Positions 1 through 15,655 are shown, numbered from the stretch's first letter. The stretch is 64,000 bases of DNA from Bathymodiolus brooksi (GCA_963680875.1 OY804580.1:97307353-97371352); one strand, 5' to 3'. The notes: a model not told the origin generated them from the letters alone. Translations and numbers: made by a program.

Positions 1-3000
1 TAATAAGAAGACGTAAATCTAAGATACCAAAGGGGCAACCAGAAGCCGTAAATCTAAGATACCAAAGGGGTAATAAGAATCCGTAAATCTAAGATACCAA
101 AGTGGTAATAAGAAGCCGTAAATCTAAGAAAACAATGGGGTAAGAAGAAACCGTAAATCTAAGATATCAAAGAGGTAACCAGAAGCCGTAAATCTAAGAT
201 ACCAAAGGGGTAATAAGAAGCCGTAAATCTAAGATACCAAAGGGGTAGCCAGAAGCCATAAATCAAAGATACCAAAGAGGTAATAAGAAGCCGTAAATCT
301 AAGATACCAAAGGGGTAATAAGAAACCGTAAATCTAAGATACCAAAGGGGTAGCCAGAAGCCGTAAATCAAAGATACCAAAGGGGTAATAAGAAGCCGTA
401 AATCTACGATACCAAAGAGGTAATAAGAAACCGTAATTCTAAGATACCAAAGGGGTATCCAGAAGCCGTAAATCTAAGATACCAAAGAGGTAATAAGAAG
501 CCGTAAATCTAAGATACCAAAGGGGTAATAAGAAACGTAAATCTAAGATACCAAAGGGGTAATAAGAAGCCGTATATCCAAGATACCAAAGTGGTAATAA
601 GAAGCCGTAAATCTAAGATACCAAAGTGGTAATAAGAAGACGTAAATCTAAGATACCAAAGGGGTAATTAGAAACCGTAAATCTAAGATACCAAAGGGGT
701 AACCAGAAGCCGTAAATCTAAGATACCAAAAGGGTAATAAGAAGCCGTAAATCTAAGATACCAAAGGGGTAATAAGAAACCATAAATCTAAGATACCAAA
801 GTGGTAATAAGAAACCGTAAATCTAAGATACCAAAGGGGTAACCAGAAGCCGTAAATCAAAGAAACCAAAGGAGTAATAAGAAGCCGTAAATCTAAGATA
901 CCAAAGAGGTAATGAGAAACCGTAATTCTAAGATACCAAAGGGGTAACCAGAAGTCGTAAATCTAAGATACCAAAGGGGTAATAAGAAGCCGTAAATCTA
1001 ATTTACCAAAGGGGTAATAAGAAGCCGTAAAACTAAGATACCAAAGTGGTAATAAGTAGACGTAAATCTAAGATACCAAAGGGTAATAAGAAACCGTAAA
1101 TCTAAGATACCAAAGGGGTAATTAGAAACCGTAAATCTAAGATACCAAAGGGGTAATAAGAAGCCGTAAATCTAAGATACCAAAGGGGTAATAAGAAACC
1201 GTAAATCTAAGATACCAAAGTGGTAATAAGAAGCCGTAAATCTAAGATACCAAAGGGGTAATAAGAAGCCATAAATCTAAAATACCAAAAGGGTAACCAG
1301 AAGCCGTAAATCTAAGATACCAAAGGGATAATAAGAAGCCGTAAATCTAAGATACCAAAGGGGTAATAAGAAACCGTAAATATAAGATACCAAAGGGGTA
1401 ACCAGAAGCCGTAAATCTAAGATACCAAAGGGGTAATAAGAAGCCGTAAATCTAAGATACCAAAGGGGTAATAAGAAACCGTAAATCTAAGATACCAAAG
1501 GGGTAACCAGAAGCGTAAATCTAAGATACCAAAGTGGTAATAAGAAGCCGTAAATCAAAGATACCAAAGGGGTAATAAGAAGCCGTAAATCTAAGATACC
1601 AAAGGGGTAATAAGAAACCGTAAATCTAAGATACCAAAGGGGTAGCCAGAAGCCGTAAATCTAAGATACCAAAGGGGTAATAAGAAGACGTAGATCTAAG
1701 ATAACAAGGGGGTAATAAGAAGCCGTAAATCTAAGATTCCAAAGGGGTAACCAGAAGCGGTAAATCTAAGATACCAAAGTGGTAATAAGAAGCCGTAAAT
1801 CTAAGATACCAAAGTGGTAATAAGAAGCCGTATATCTAAGAAAACAAAGGGGTAATCAGAAACCGTAAATCAAAGATACCAAAGGGGTAATCAGAAGCCG
1901 TAAATCAAAGATACCAAAGGGGTAACGACAAGCCGTAAATCTAAGATACCGAAGGGGTAATAAGAAACCGTAAATCTAAGATACCAAAGGGGTAGCCAAA
2001 AGCAGTAAATCGAAGCTACCAAAGGAATAATAAGAAACCGTAATTCTAAGATACCAAAGGGGTATCCAGAAGCCGTAAATCGAAGATACCAAAGGTGTTA
2101 TAAGAAGCCGTAAATCTAAAATAACAAAGGGGTAATAAGAAACCGTAAATCTAAGATACCAAAGTGGTAATAAGAAGACGTAAATCTAAGATACCAAAGG
2201 GGTAATAAGAAACCGTAAATCTAAAATACCAAAGGGGTAACCAAAACCCGTAAATCTAAGATACCAAAATGGTAATAAGAAACCGTAAATCTAAGATACC
2301 AAAGGGTTAGCCAGAAGCCGTAAATCAAAGATACCAAAGGGGTAATAAGAAGCCGTAAATCTACGATACCAAAGGGGTATTAAGAAACCGTAATTCTAAG
2401 ATACCAAAGGGGTATCCAGAAGACGTAAATCTAAGATACCAAAGGGGTAATAAGAAGCTGTATATCTAAGATACCAAAGGGGTAATAAGAAACGTAAATC
2501 TAAGATACCAAAGGGGTAATAAGAAGCCGTATATCCAAGATACCAAAGTGGTAATATGAAGCCGTAAATCTAAGATACCAAAGTGGTAATAAGAAGACGT
2601 AAATCTAAGATACCAAAGGGGTAATTAGAAACCGTAAATCTAAGATACCAAAGGGGTAACCAGAAGCCGTAAATCTAAGATACCAAAGGGGTAATAAGAA
2701 GCCGTAAATCTAAGATACCAAAGTGGTAATAAGAAACCGTAAATCTAAGATACCAAAGTGGTAATAAGAAACCGTAAATCTAAGATACCAAAGGTGTAAC
2801 CAGAAGCCGTAAATCAAAGATACCAAGGTGGTAATAAGAAGCCGTAAATCTAAGATACCAAAGAGGTAATGAGAAACCGTAATTCTAAGATACCAAAGGG
2901 GTAACCAGAAGCCGTAAATCTAAGATACCAAAGGGGTAATAAGAAGCCGTAAATCTAATATACCAAAGGGGTAATAAGAAGACGTAAATCTAAGATACCA

Positions 3001-3705
3001 AAGTGGTAATAAGTAGACGTAAATCTAAGATACCAAAGGGGTAATAAGAAACCGTAAATCTAAGATACCAAATGGTAACCAGAAGCGGTAAATCTAAGAT
3101 ACCAAAGGGGTAATAAGAAGCCGTAAATCTAAGATACCAAAGGAGTAATAAGAAGCCGTAAATCTAAAATACCAAAGTGGTAACCAGAAGCCGTAAATCT
3201 AAGATTAAAAAGGGGTAATAAGAAGACGTAAATCTAAGATACCAAAGGGGTAATAAGAAACCGTAAATCTAAGATACCAAAGGGATAACCAGAAGCCGTA
3301 AATCTAAGATACCAAAGGGGTAGTAAGAAGCCGTAAATCTAAGATACCAAAGGAGTAATAAGAAGCCGTAAATCTAAAATACCAAAGTGGTAACCAGAAG
3401 CCGTAAATCTAAGATACAAAAGGGGTAATAAGAAGACGTAAATCTAAGATACCAAAGGGGTAATAAGAAACCGTAAATCAAAGATACCAAAGGGGTAACC
3501 AGAAGCCGTAAATCTAAGATACCAAAGGGGTAATAAGAAGCCGTAAATCTAAGATACCAAAGGGGTAATGAGAAACCGTAAATCTAAGATACCAAAGGGG
3601 TAACCAGAAGCCGTAAATCTAAGATACCAAAGGGGTAATAAGAAGCCGTAAATCAAAGATACCAAAGGGGTAATAAGAAGCCGTAAATCTAAGATACCAA
3701 AGGGG

Positions 3706-6700
3706 TAATAAGTAACCGTAAATCTAAGATACCAAATAGGTAGCCAGAAGCCGTAAATCTAAGATACCAAAGGGGTAATAAGAAGCCGTAAATCTAAGAT
3801 TCCAAAGGGGTAATAAGAAGCCGTAAATCTAAGATACCAAAGTGGTAATAAGAAGACGTAAATCTAAGATACCAAAGGGGTAATAAGAAACCGTAAATCT
3901 AAGATACCAAAGGGGTAACCAAAAACCGTAAATCTAAGATACCAAAGGGGTAATAAGAAGCCGTATATCTAAGATACCAAAGGGGTAATAAGAAACCGTA
4001 ATTCTAAGATACCAAAGGGGTAATAAGAAGCCGTAAATCTAAGATACCAAAGGGGTAACCAAAAACCGTACTTCTAAGATACCAAAAGGGGTAATAAGAA
4101 GCCGTAAATCTAAGATACCAAAGGGGTAATAAGAAACCGTAAATATAAGATACCAAAGTGGTAATAAGAAGACGTAAATCTAAGATACCAAAGGGGTAAC
4201 CAGAAGCCGTAAATCTAAGATACCAAAGGGGTAATAAGAAGCCGTAAATCTAAGATACCAAAGTGGTAATAAGAAACCGTAAATCTAAGAAAACAAAGTG
4301 GTAATAAGAAACCGTAAATCTAAGATATCAAAGGGGTATCCAGAAGCCGTAAATCAAAGATACCAAAGGGGTAATAAGAAGCCGTAAATCTAAGATACCA
4401 AAGGGGTAATAAGAAACCGTAATTCTAAGATACCAAAGGGGTATCCAGAAGCCGTAAATCTAAAATACCGAAGTGGTAATAAGAAGCCGTAAATCTAAGA
4501 TACCAAAGGGGTAATAAGAAACCGTAAATCAAAGATACCAAAGGGGTAATAAGAAGCCGTATATCCAAGATACCAAAGTGGTAATAAGAAGCCGTAAATC
4601 TAAGATACCAAAGTGGTTATAAGAAGACGTAAATCTAAGATACCAAAGGGGTAACCAGAAGCCGTAAATCTAAGATACCAAAGGGGTAATAAGAAGCCGT
4701 AAATCTAAGATACCAAAGGGGTAATAAGAAACCGTAAATCTAAGATACCAAAGGGGTAACCAGAAGCCCTAAATCAAAGATACCAAAGGAGTAATAAGAA
4801 GCCGTAAATCTAAGATACCAAAGGGGTAAAGAGAAACCGTAAATCTAAGATACCAAAGGGGTAGCCAGAAGCCGTAGATCAAAGATACCAAAGGAGTAAT
4901 AAGAAGCCGTAAATCTAAGATATCAAAGGGGTAACCAGAAGCCGTAAATCAAAGATACCAAAGGGGTAATAAGAAGCGTAAATCTAAGATACCAAAGGGG
5001 TAATAAGAAGCGTAAATCTAAGATACCAAAGGGGTAGCCAGAAGCCGTAAATCTGAGATACCAAAGGGGTAATAAGAAGCCGTAAATCTAAGATACCAAT
5101 GTGGTAATAAGAAGCCGTAAATCTAAGAAAACAAAGGGGTAAGAAGAAACCTTAAATCTAAGATATCAAAGAGGTAACCAGAAGCCGTAAATCTAAGATA
5201 CCAAAGGGGTAATAAGAAGCCGTAAATCTAAGATACCAAAGGGGTAGCCAGAAGCCGTAAATCAAAGATACCAAAGAGGTAATAAGAAGCCGTAAATCTA
5301 AGATACCAAAGGGGTAATAAGAAACCGTAAATCTAAGATACCAAAAGGGTAGCCAGAAGCCGTAAATCAAAGATACCAAAGGGTAATAAGAAGCCGTAAA
5401 TCAAAGATACCAAAGGGGTAATAAGAAACCGTAATTCTAAGATACCAAAGGGGTATCCAGAAGCCGTAAATCTAAGATACCAAAGGGGTAATAAGAAGCC
5501 GTAAATCTACGATACCAAAGGGGTAATAAGAAACCGTAATTCTAAGATACCAAAGGGGTATCCAGAAGCCGTAAATCTAAGATACCAAAGGGGTAATAAG
5601 AAGCCGTATATCCAAGATACCAAAGTGGTAATAAGAAGTCCTAAATCTAAGATACCAAAGTGGTAATAAGAAGACGTAAATCTAAGATACCAAAGGGGTA
5701 ATTAGAAACCGTAAATCTAAGATACCAAAGGGGTAACCAGAAGCCGTAAATCTAAGATACCAAAGGGGTAATAAGAAGCCGTAAATCTAAGATACCAAAG
5801 GGGTAATAAGAAACCGTAAATCTAAGATACCAAAGTGGTAATAAGAAACCGTAAATCTAAGATACCAAAGGGGTAACCAGAAGCCGTAAATCAAAGAAAC
5901 CAAAGGGGTAATAAGAAGCCGTAAATCTAAGATACCAAAGAGGTAATGAGAAACCGTAATTCTAAGATACCAAATGGGTAACCAGAAGCCGTAAATCTAA
6001 TATACCAAAGGGGTAATAAGAAGACGTAAAACTAAGATACCAAAGTGGTAATAAGTAGACGTAAATCTAAGATACCAAAGGGTAATAAGAAACATTAAAT
6101 CTAAGATACCAAAGGGTTAATTAGAAACCGTAAATCTAAGATACCAAAGGGGTAACCAGAAGCCGTAAATCTAACATACCAAAGGGGTAATAAGAAGCCG
6201 TAAATCTAAGATACCAAAGGAGTAATAAGAAACCGTAAATCTAAGATACCAAAGTGGTAATAAGAAGCCGTAAATCTAAGATACCAAAGGGGTAATAAGA
6301 AGCCATAAATCTAAAATACCAAAAGGGTAACCAGAAGCCGTAAATCTAAGATACCAAAGGGATAATAAGAAGCTGTAAATCTAAGATACCAAAGGGGTAA
6401 TAAGAAACCGTAAATCTAAGATACCAAAGGGGTAACCAGAAGCCGTAAATTTAAGATACCAAAGGGGTAATAAGAAGCCGTAAATCTAAGATACCAAAGG
6501 GGTAATAAGAAACCGTAAATCTAAGATACCAAAAGGGTAACCAGAAGCGTAAATCGAAGATACCAAAGTGGTAATAAGAAGCGGTAAATCAAAGATATCA
6601 AAGGGGTAACCAGAAGCCGTAAATCTAAGATACCAAAGGGGTAATAAGAAGCCGTAAATCTAAGATACCAAAGGGGTAATAAGAAGAGTAAATCTAAGAT

Positions 6701-9680
6701 ACCAAAGGGGTAGCCAGAAGCCGTAAATCTAAGATTCCAAAGGGGTAATAAGAAGCCGTAAATCTAAGAAAACAAAGGGGTAAGAAGAAACCGTAAATCT
6801 AAGATATCAAAGAGGTAACCAGAAGCCGTAAATCTAAGATACCAAAGGGGTAATAAGAAGCCGTAAATCTAAGATACCAAAGGGGTAGCCAGAAGCCGTA
6901 AATCAAAGATACCAAAGAGGTAATAAGAAGCCGTAAATCTAAGATACCAAAGGGGTAATAAGAAACCGTAAATCTAAGATACCAAAGGGGTAGCCAGAAG
7001 CCGTAAATCAAAGATACCAAAGGGTAATAAGAAGCGTAAATCTACGATACCAAAGGGGTAATAAGAAACCGTAATTCTAAGATACCAAAGGGGTATCCAG
7101 AAGCCGTAAATCTAAGATACCAAAGGGGTAATAAGAAGCCGTAAATCTACGATACCAAAGGGGTAATAAGAAACCGTAATTCTAAGATACCAAAGGGGTA
7201 TCCAGAAGCCGTAAATCTAAGATACCAAAGGGGTAATAAGAAGCCGTTTATCCAAGATACCAAAGTGGTAATAAGAAGCCGTAAATCTAAGATACCAAAG
7301 TGGTAAAAAGAAGACGTAAATCTAAGATACCAAAGGGGTAATTAGAAACCGTAAATCTAAGATACCAAAGGGGTAACCAGAAGCCGTAAATCTAAGATAC
7401 CAAAGGGGTAATAAGAAGCCGTAACTCTAAGATACCAAAGGGGTAATAAGAAACCGTAAATCTAAGATACCAAAGTGGTAATAAGAAACCGTAAATCTAA
7501 GATACCAAAGGGGTAACCAGAAGCCGTAAATCAAAGAAACCAAAGGGGTAATAAGAAGCCGTAAATCTAAGATACCAAAGAGGTAATGAGAAACCGTAAT
7601 TCTAAGATACCAAAGGGGTAACCAGAAGTCGTAAATCTAAGATACCAAAGGGGTAATAAGAAGCCGTAAATCTAATATACCAAAGGGGTAATAAGAAGAC
7701 GTAAAACTAAGATACCAAAGTGGTAATAAGTAGACGTAAATCTAAGATACCAAAGGGTAATAAGAAACCGTAAATCTAAGATACCAAAGGGGTAATTAGA
7801 AACGTAAATCTAAGATACCAAAGGGGTAACCAGAAGCCGTAAATCTAAGATACCAAAGGGGTAATAAGAAGCCGTAAATCTAAGATACCAAAGGAGTAAT
7901 AAGAAACCGTAAATCTAAGATACCAAAGTGGTGATAAGAAGCCGTAAATCTAATATTCCAAAGGGGTAATAAGAAGCCATAAATCTAAAATACCAAAAGG
8001 GTAACCAGAAGCCGTAAATCTAAGATACCAAAGGGATAATAAGAAGCCGTAAATCTAAGATACCAAAGGGGTAATAAGAAACCGTAAATCTAAGATACCA
8101 AAGGGATAACCAGAAGCCGTAAATCTAAGATACCAAAGGGGTAATAAGAAGCCGTAAATCTAAGATACCAAAGGGGTAATAAGAAACCGTAAATCTAAGA
8201 TACCAAAGGGTAACCAGAAGCGTAAATCTAAGATACCAAAGTGGTAATAAGAAGCGGTAAATCAAAGATACCAAAGGGGTAATAAGAAGCCGTAAATCTA
8301 AGATACCAAAGGGGTAATAAGAAACCGTAAATCTAAGATACCAAATGGGTAGCCAGAAGCCGTAAATCTAAGATACCAAAGGGGTAATAAGAAGACGTAG
8401 ATCTAAGATACCAAAGGGGTAATAAGAAGCCGTAAATCTAAGATTCCAAAGGGGTAACCAGAAGCCGTAAATCTAAGATACCAAAGTGGTAATAAGAAGC
8501 CGTAAATCTAAGATACCAAAGTGGTAATAAGAAGCCGTATATCTAAGAAAACAAAGGGGTAACCAGAAGCCGTAAATCAAAGATACCAAAAGGGTAATAA
8601 GAAGCCGTAAATCTAAGATACCAAAGAGGTAATAAGAAACCGTAAATCTAAGATACCAAAGGGGTATCCAGAAGCCGTAAATCTAAGATACCATAAGGGG
8701 TAATAAGAAGCCGTAAATCTAAGATACCAAAGGGGTAATAAGAAACCGTAAATCTAAGATACCGAAGGGGTAATAAGAAGCCGTATATCCAAGATACCAA
8801 AGTGGTAATAAGAAGCCGTAAATCTAAAATACCAAAGTGGTAATAAGAAGACGTAAATCTAAGATACCAAAGGGGTAATAAGAAACCGTAAATCTAAGAT
8901 ACCAAAGGGGTAACCAGAAGCCGTAAATCTAAGATACCAAAGGGGTTATAAGAAGCCGTAAATCTAAGATACCAAAGGGGTAATAAGAAACCGTAAATCT
9001 AAGATACCAAAGTGGTAATAAGAAACCGTAAATCTAAGATACCAAAGGGGTAACCAGAAGGCGTAAATCTAAGATACCAAAGAGGTAATAAGAAGCCGCA
9101 AATCTAATATACCAAAGGGGTAATAAGAAGATGTAAAACTAAGATACCAAAATGGTAATAAGTAGACGTAAATCCAAGATACGAAAGGGGTAATAAGAAG
9201 ACGTAAATCTAAGATACCAAAGGGGTAACCAGACGCCGTAAATCTAAGATACCAAAGGGGTAATAAGAAGCCGCAAATCTAAGATACCAAAGGGGTAATA
9301 AGAAGCCGTAAATCTAAAATACCAAAAGGGTAACCAGAAGCCGTAAATCTAAGATACCAAAGGGGTAATAAGAAGCCGTAAATCTAAGATACCAAAGGGG
9401 TAATAAGAAACCGTAAATCTAAGATACCAAAGGGGTAATAAGAAGACGTAAATCTAAGATACCAAAGGGGTAACCAGAAGCCGTAAATTTAAGATACCAA
9501 AGGGGTAATAAGAAGCCGTAAATCTAAGATACCAAAGTGGTAATAAGAAGCCGTAAATCTAAGAAAACAAAGGGGTAATAAGAAACCGTAAATCTAAGAT
9601 ATCAAATGGGTAACCAGAAGCCGTAAATCAAAGATACCAAAGGGGTAATAAGAAGCCGTAAATCTAAGATACCAAAGGGG
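3706..9680 (+). repeat. First copy of a 5,975-bp duplication inside the satellite
   Basis: This segment recurs directly downstream with the same order of variant monomers. The rare monomer TAATAAGTAACCG marks it at 3,706 and again at 9,681. Other shared markers are the CCATAAGG monomer, the AGACGCCG monomer and the short 34-bp units. The segment itself contains an older duplication with an offset of about 1,640 bp (5.1-6.7 kb against 6.75-8.4 kb). Confidence 0.9.
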
Positions 9681-12600
9681 TAATAAGTAACCGTAAATCT
9701 AAGATACCAAATAGGTAGCCAGAAGCCGTAAATCTAAGATACCAAAGGGGTAATAAGAAGCCGTAAATCTAAGATTCCAAAGGGGTAATAAGAAGCCGTA
9801 AATCTAAGATACCAAAGTGGTAATAAGAAGACGTAAATCTAAGATACCAAAGGGGTAATAAGAAACCGTAAATCTAAGATACCAAAGGGGTAACCAAAAA
9901 CCGTAAATCTAAGATACCAAAGGGGTAATAAGAAGCCGTATATCTAAGATACCAAAGGGGTAATAAGAAACCGTAATTCTAAGATACCAAAGGGGTAATA
10001 AGAAGCCGTAAATCTAAGATACCAAAGGGGTAACCAAAAACCGTACTTCTAAGATACCAAAAGGGGTAATAAGAAGCCGTAAATCTAAGATACCAAAGGG
10101 GTAATAAGAAACCGTAAATATAAGATACCAAAGTGGTAATAAGAAGACGTAAATCTAAGATACCAAAGGGGTAACCAGAAGCCGTAAATCTAAGATACCA
10201 AAGGGGTAATAAGAAGCCGTAAATCTAAGATACCAAAGTGGTAATAAGAAACCGTAAATCTAAGAAAACAAAGTGGTAATAAGAAACCGTAAATCTAAGA
10301 TATCAAAGGGGTATCCAGAAGCCGTAAATCAAAGATACCAAAGGGGTAATAAGAAGCCGTAAATCTAAGATACCAAAGGGGTAATAAGAAACCGTAATTC
10401 TAAGATACCAAAGGGGTATCCAGAAGCCGTAAATCTAAAATACCGAAGTGGTAATAAGAAGCCGTAAATCTAAGATACCAAAGGGGTAATAAGAAACCGT
10501 AAATCAAAGATACCAAAGGGGTAATAAGAAGCCGTATATCCAAGATACCAAAGTGGTAATAAGAAGCCGTAAATCTAAGATACCAAAGTGGTTATAAGAA
10601 GACGTAAATCTAAGATACCAAAGGGGTAACCAGAAGCCGTAAATCTAAGATACCAAAGGGGTAATAAGAAGCCGTAAATCTAAGATACCAAAGGGGTAAT
10701 AAGAAACCGTAAATCTAAGATACCAAAGGGGTAACCAGAAGCCCTAAATCAAAGATACCAAAGGAGTAATAAGAAGCCGTAAATCTAAGATACCAAAGGG
10801 GTAAAGAGAAACCGTAAATCTAAGATACCAAAGGGGTAGCCAGAAGCCGTAGATCAAAGATACCAAAGGAGTAATAAGAAGCCGTAAATCTAAGATATCA
10901 AAGGGGTAACCAGAAGCCGTAAATCAAAGATACCAAAGGGGTAATAAGAAGCGTAAATCTAAGATACAAAAGGGGTAATAAGAAGCGTAAATCTAAGATA
11001 CCAAAGGGGTAGCCAGAAGCCGTAAATCTAAGATACCAAAGGGGTAATAAGAAGCCGTAAATCTAAGATACCAATGTGGTAATAAGAAGCCGTAAATCTA
11101 AGAAAACAAAGGGGTAAGAAGAAACCTTAAATCTAAGATATCAAAGAGGTAACCAGAAGCCGTAAATCTAAGATACCAAAGGGGTAATAAGAAGCCGTAA
11201 ATCTAAGATACCAAAGGGGTAGCCAGAAGCCGTAAATCAAAGATACCAAAGAGGTAATAAGAAGCCGTAAATCTAAGATACCAAAGGGGTAATAAGAAAC
11301 CGTAAATCTAAGATACCAAAAGGGTAGCCAGAAGCCGTAAATCAAAGATACCAAAGGGTAATAAGAAGCCGTAAATCAAAGATACCAAAGGGGTAATAAG
11401 AAACCGTAATTCTAAGATACCAAAGGGGTATCCAGAAGCCGTAAATCTAAGATACCAAAGGGGTAATAAGAAGCCGTAAATCTACGATACCAAAGGGGTA
11501 ATAAGAAACCGTAATTCTAAGATACCAAAGGGGTATCCAGAAGCCGTAAATCTAAGATACCAAAGGGGTAATAAGAAGCCGTATATCCAAGATACCAAAG
11601 TGGTAATAAGAAGTCCTAAATCTAAGATACCAAAGTGGTAATAAGAAGACGTAAATCTAAGATACCAAAGGGGTAATTAGAAACCGTAAATCTAAGATAC
11701 CAAAGGGGTAACCAGAAGCCGTAAATCTAAGATACCAAAGGGGTAATAAGAAGCCGTAAATCTAAGATACCAAAGGGGTAATAAGAAACCGTAAATCTAA
11801 GATACCAAAGTGGTAATAAGAAACCGTAAATCTAAGATACCAAAGGGGTAACCAGAAGCCGTAAATCAAAGAAACCAAAGGGGTAATAAGAAGCCGTAAA
11901 TCTAAGATACCAAAGAGGTAATGAGAAACCGTAATTCTAAGATACCAAATGGGTAACCAGAAGCCGTAAATCTAATATACCAAAGGGGTAATAAGAAGAC
12001 GTAAAACTAAGATACCAAAGTGGTAATAAGTAGACGTAAATCTAAGATACCAAAGGGTAATAAGAAACATTAAATCTAAGATACCAAAGGGTTAATTAGA
12101 AACCGTAAATCTAAGATACCAAAGGGGTAACCAGAAGCCGTAAATCTAACATACCAAAGGGGTAATAAGAAGCCGTAATTCTAAGATACCAAAGGAGTAA
12201 TAAGAAACCGTAAATCTAAGATACCAAAGTGGTAATAAGAAGCCGTAAATCTAAGATACCAAAGGGGTAATAAGAAGCCATAAATCTAAAATACCAAAAG
12301 GGTAACCAGAAGCCGTAAATCTAAGATACCAAAGGGATAATAAGAAGCTGTAAATCTAAGATACCAAAGGGGTAATAAGAAACCGTAAATCTAAGATACC
12401 AAAGGGGTAACCAGAAGCCGTAAATCTAAGATACCAAAGGGGTAATAAGAAGCCGTAAATCTAAGATACCAAAGGGGTAATAAGAAACCGTAAATCTAAG
12501 ATACCAAAAGGGTAACCAGAAGCGTAAATCGAAGATACCAAAGTGGTAATAAGAAGCGGTAAATCAAAGATATCAAAGGGGTAACCAGAAGCCGTAAATC

Positions 12601-15600
12601 TAAGATACCAAAGGGGTAATAAGAAGCCGTAAATCTAAGATACCAAAGGGGTAATAAGAAGAGTAAATCTAAGATACCAAAGGGGTAGCCAGAAGCCGTA
12701 AATCTAAGATTCCAAAGGGGTAATAAGAAGCCGTAAATCTAAGAAAACAAAGGGGTAAGAAGAAACCGTAAATCTAAGATATCAAAGAGGTAACCAGAAG
12801 CCGTAAATCTAAGATACCAAAGGGGTAATAAGAAGCCGTAAATCTAAGATACCAAAGGGGTAGCCAGAAGCCGTAAATCAAAGATACCAAAGAGGTAATA
12901 AGAAGCCGTAAATCTAAGATACCAAAGGGGTAATAAGAAACCGTAAATCTAAGATACCAAAGGGGAAGCCAGAAGCCGTAAATCAAAGATACCAAAGGGT
13001 AATAAGAAGCGTAAATCTACGATACCAAAGGGGTAATAAGAAACCGTAATTCTAAGATACCAAAGGGGTATCCAGAAGCCGTAAATCTAAGATACCAAAG
13101 GGGTAATAAGAAGCCGTAAATCTACGATACCAAAGGGGTAATAAGAAACCGTAATTCTAAGATACCAAAGGGGTATCCAGAAGCCGTAAATCTAAGATAC
13201 CAAAGGGGTAATAAGAAGCCGTTTATCCAAGATACCAAAGTGGTAATAAGAAGCCGTAAATCTAAGATACCAAAGTGGTAAAAAGAAGACGTAAATCTAA
13301 GATACCAAAGGGGTAATTAGAAACCGTAAATCTAAGATACCAAAGGGGTAACCAGAAGCCGTAAATCTAAGATACCAAAGGGGTAATAAGAAGCCGTAAC
13401 TCTAAGATACCAAAGGGGTAATAAGAAACCGTAAATCTAAGATACCAAAGTGGTAATAAGAAACCGTAAATCTAAGATACCAAAGGGGTAACCAGAAGCC
13501 GTAAATCAAAGAAACCAAAGGGGTAATAAGAAGCCGTAAATCTAAGATACCAAAGAGGTAATGAGAAACCGTAATTCTAAGATACCAAAGGGGTAACCAG
13601 AAGTCGTAAATCTAAGATACCAAAGGGGTAATAAGAAGCCGTAAATCTAATATACCAAAGGGGTAATAAGAAGACGTAAAACTAAGATACCAAAGTGGTA
13701 ATAAGTAGACGTAAATCTAAGATACCAAAGGGTAATAAGAAACCGTAAATCTAAGATACCAAAGGGGTAATTAGAAACGTAAATCTAAGATACCAAAGGG
13801 GTAACCAGAAGCCGTAAATCTAAGATACCAAAGGGGTAATAAGAAGCCGTAAATCTAAGATACCAAAGGAGTAATAAGAAACCGTAAATCTAAGATACCA
13901 AAGTGGTGATAAGAAGCCGTAAATCTAATATTCCAAAGGGGTAATAAGAAGCCATAAATCTAAAATACCAAAAGGGTAACCAGAAGCCGTAAATCTAAGA
14001 TACCAAAGGGATAATAAGAAGCCGTAAATCTAAGATACCAAAGGGGTAATAAGAAACCGTAAATCTAAGATACCAAAGGGATAACCAGAAGCCGTAAATC
14101 TAAGATACCAAAGGGGTAATAAGAAGCCGTAAATCTAAGATACCAAAGGGGTAATAAGAAACCGTAAATCTAAGATACCAAAGGGTAACCAGAAGCGTAA
14201 ATCTAAGATACCAAAGTGGTAATAAGAAGCGGTAAATCAAAGATACCAAAGGGGTAATAAGAAGCCGTAAATCTAAGATACCAAAGGGGTAATAAGAAAC
14301 CGTAAATCTAAGATACCAAATGGGTAGCCAGAAGCCGTAAATCTAAGATACCAAAGGGGTAATAAGAAGACGTAGATCTAAGATACCAAAGGGGTAATAA
14401 GAAGCCGTAAATCTAAGATTCCAAAGGGGTAACCAGAAGCCGTAAATCTAAGATACCAAAGTGGTAATAAGAAGCCGTAAATCTAAGATACCAAAGTGGT
14501 AATAAGAAGCCGTATATCTAAGAAAACAAAGGGGTAACCAGAAGCCGTAAATCAAAGATACCAAAAGGGTAATAAGAAGCCGTAAATCTAAGATACCAAA
14601 GAGGTAATAAGAAACCGTAAATCTAAGATACCAAAGGGGTATCCAGAAGCCGTAAATCTAAGATACCATAAGGGGTAATAAGAAGCCGTAAATCTAAGAT
14701 ACCAAAGGGGTAATAAGAAACCGTAAATCTAAGATACCGAAGGGGTAATAAGAAGCCGTATATCCAAGATACCAAAGTGGTAATAAGAAGCCGTAAATCT
14801 AAAATACCAAAGTGGTAATAAGAAGACGTAAATCTAAGATACCAAAGGGGTAATAAGAAACCGTAAATCTAAGATACCAAAGGGGTAACCAGAAGCCGTA
14901 AATCTAAGATACCAAAGGGGTAATAAGAAGCCGTAAATCTAAGATACCAAAGGGGTAATAAGAAACCGTAAATCTAAGATACCAAAGTGGTAATAAGAAA
15001 CCGTAAATCTAAGATACCAAAGGGGTAACCAGAAGGCGTAAATCTAAGATACCAAAGAGGTAATAAGAAGCCGCAAATCTAATATACCAAAGGGGTAATA
15101 AGAAGATGTAAAACTAAGATACCAAAATGGTAATAAGTAGACGTAAATCCAAGATACGAAAGGGGTAATAAGAAGACGTAAATCTAAGATACCAAAGGGG
15201 TAACCAGACGCCGTAAATCTAAGATACCAAAGGGGTAATAAGAAGCCGCAAATCTAAGATACCAAAGGGGTAATAAGAAGCCGTAAATCTAAAATACCAA
15301 AAGGGTAACCAGAAGCCGTAAATCTAAGATACCAAAGGGGTAATAAGAAGCCGTAAATCTAAGATACCAAAGGGGTAATAAGAAACCGTAAATCTAAGAT
15401 ACCAAAGGGGTAATAAGAAGACGTAAATCTAAGATACCAAAGGGGTAACCAGAAGCCGTAAATTTAAGATACCAAAGGGGTAATAAGAAGCCGTAAATCT
15501 AAGATACCAAAGTGGTAATAAGAAGCCGTAAATCTAAGAAAACAAAGGGGTAATAAGAAACCGTAAATCTAAGATATCAAATGGGTAACCAGAAGCCGTA

Positions 15601-15655
15601 AATCAAAGATACCAAAGGGGTAATAAGAAGCCGTAAATCTAAGATACCAAAGGGG
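9681..15655 (+). repeat. Second copy of the 5,975-bp duplication
   Basis: It matches 3,706-9,680 monomer by monomer. I noticed only scattered single-base differences, such as TAATTC for TAAATC near 12,177 and GGGGAAGCC for GGGGTAGCC near 12,963. Such high identity points to a recent tandem duplication by unequal exchange, or to an assembly duplication. Confidence 0.9.
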
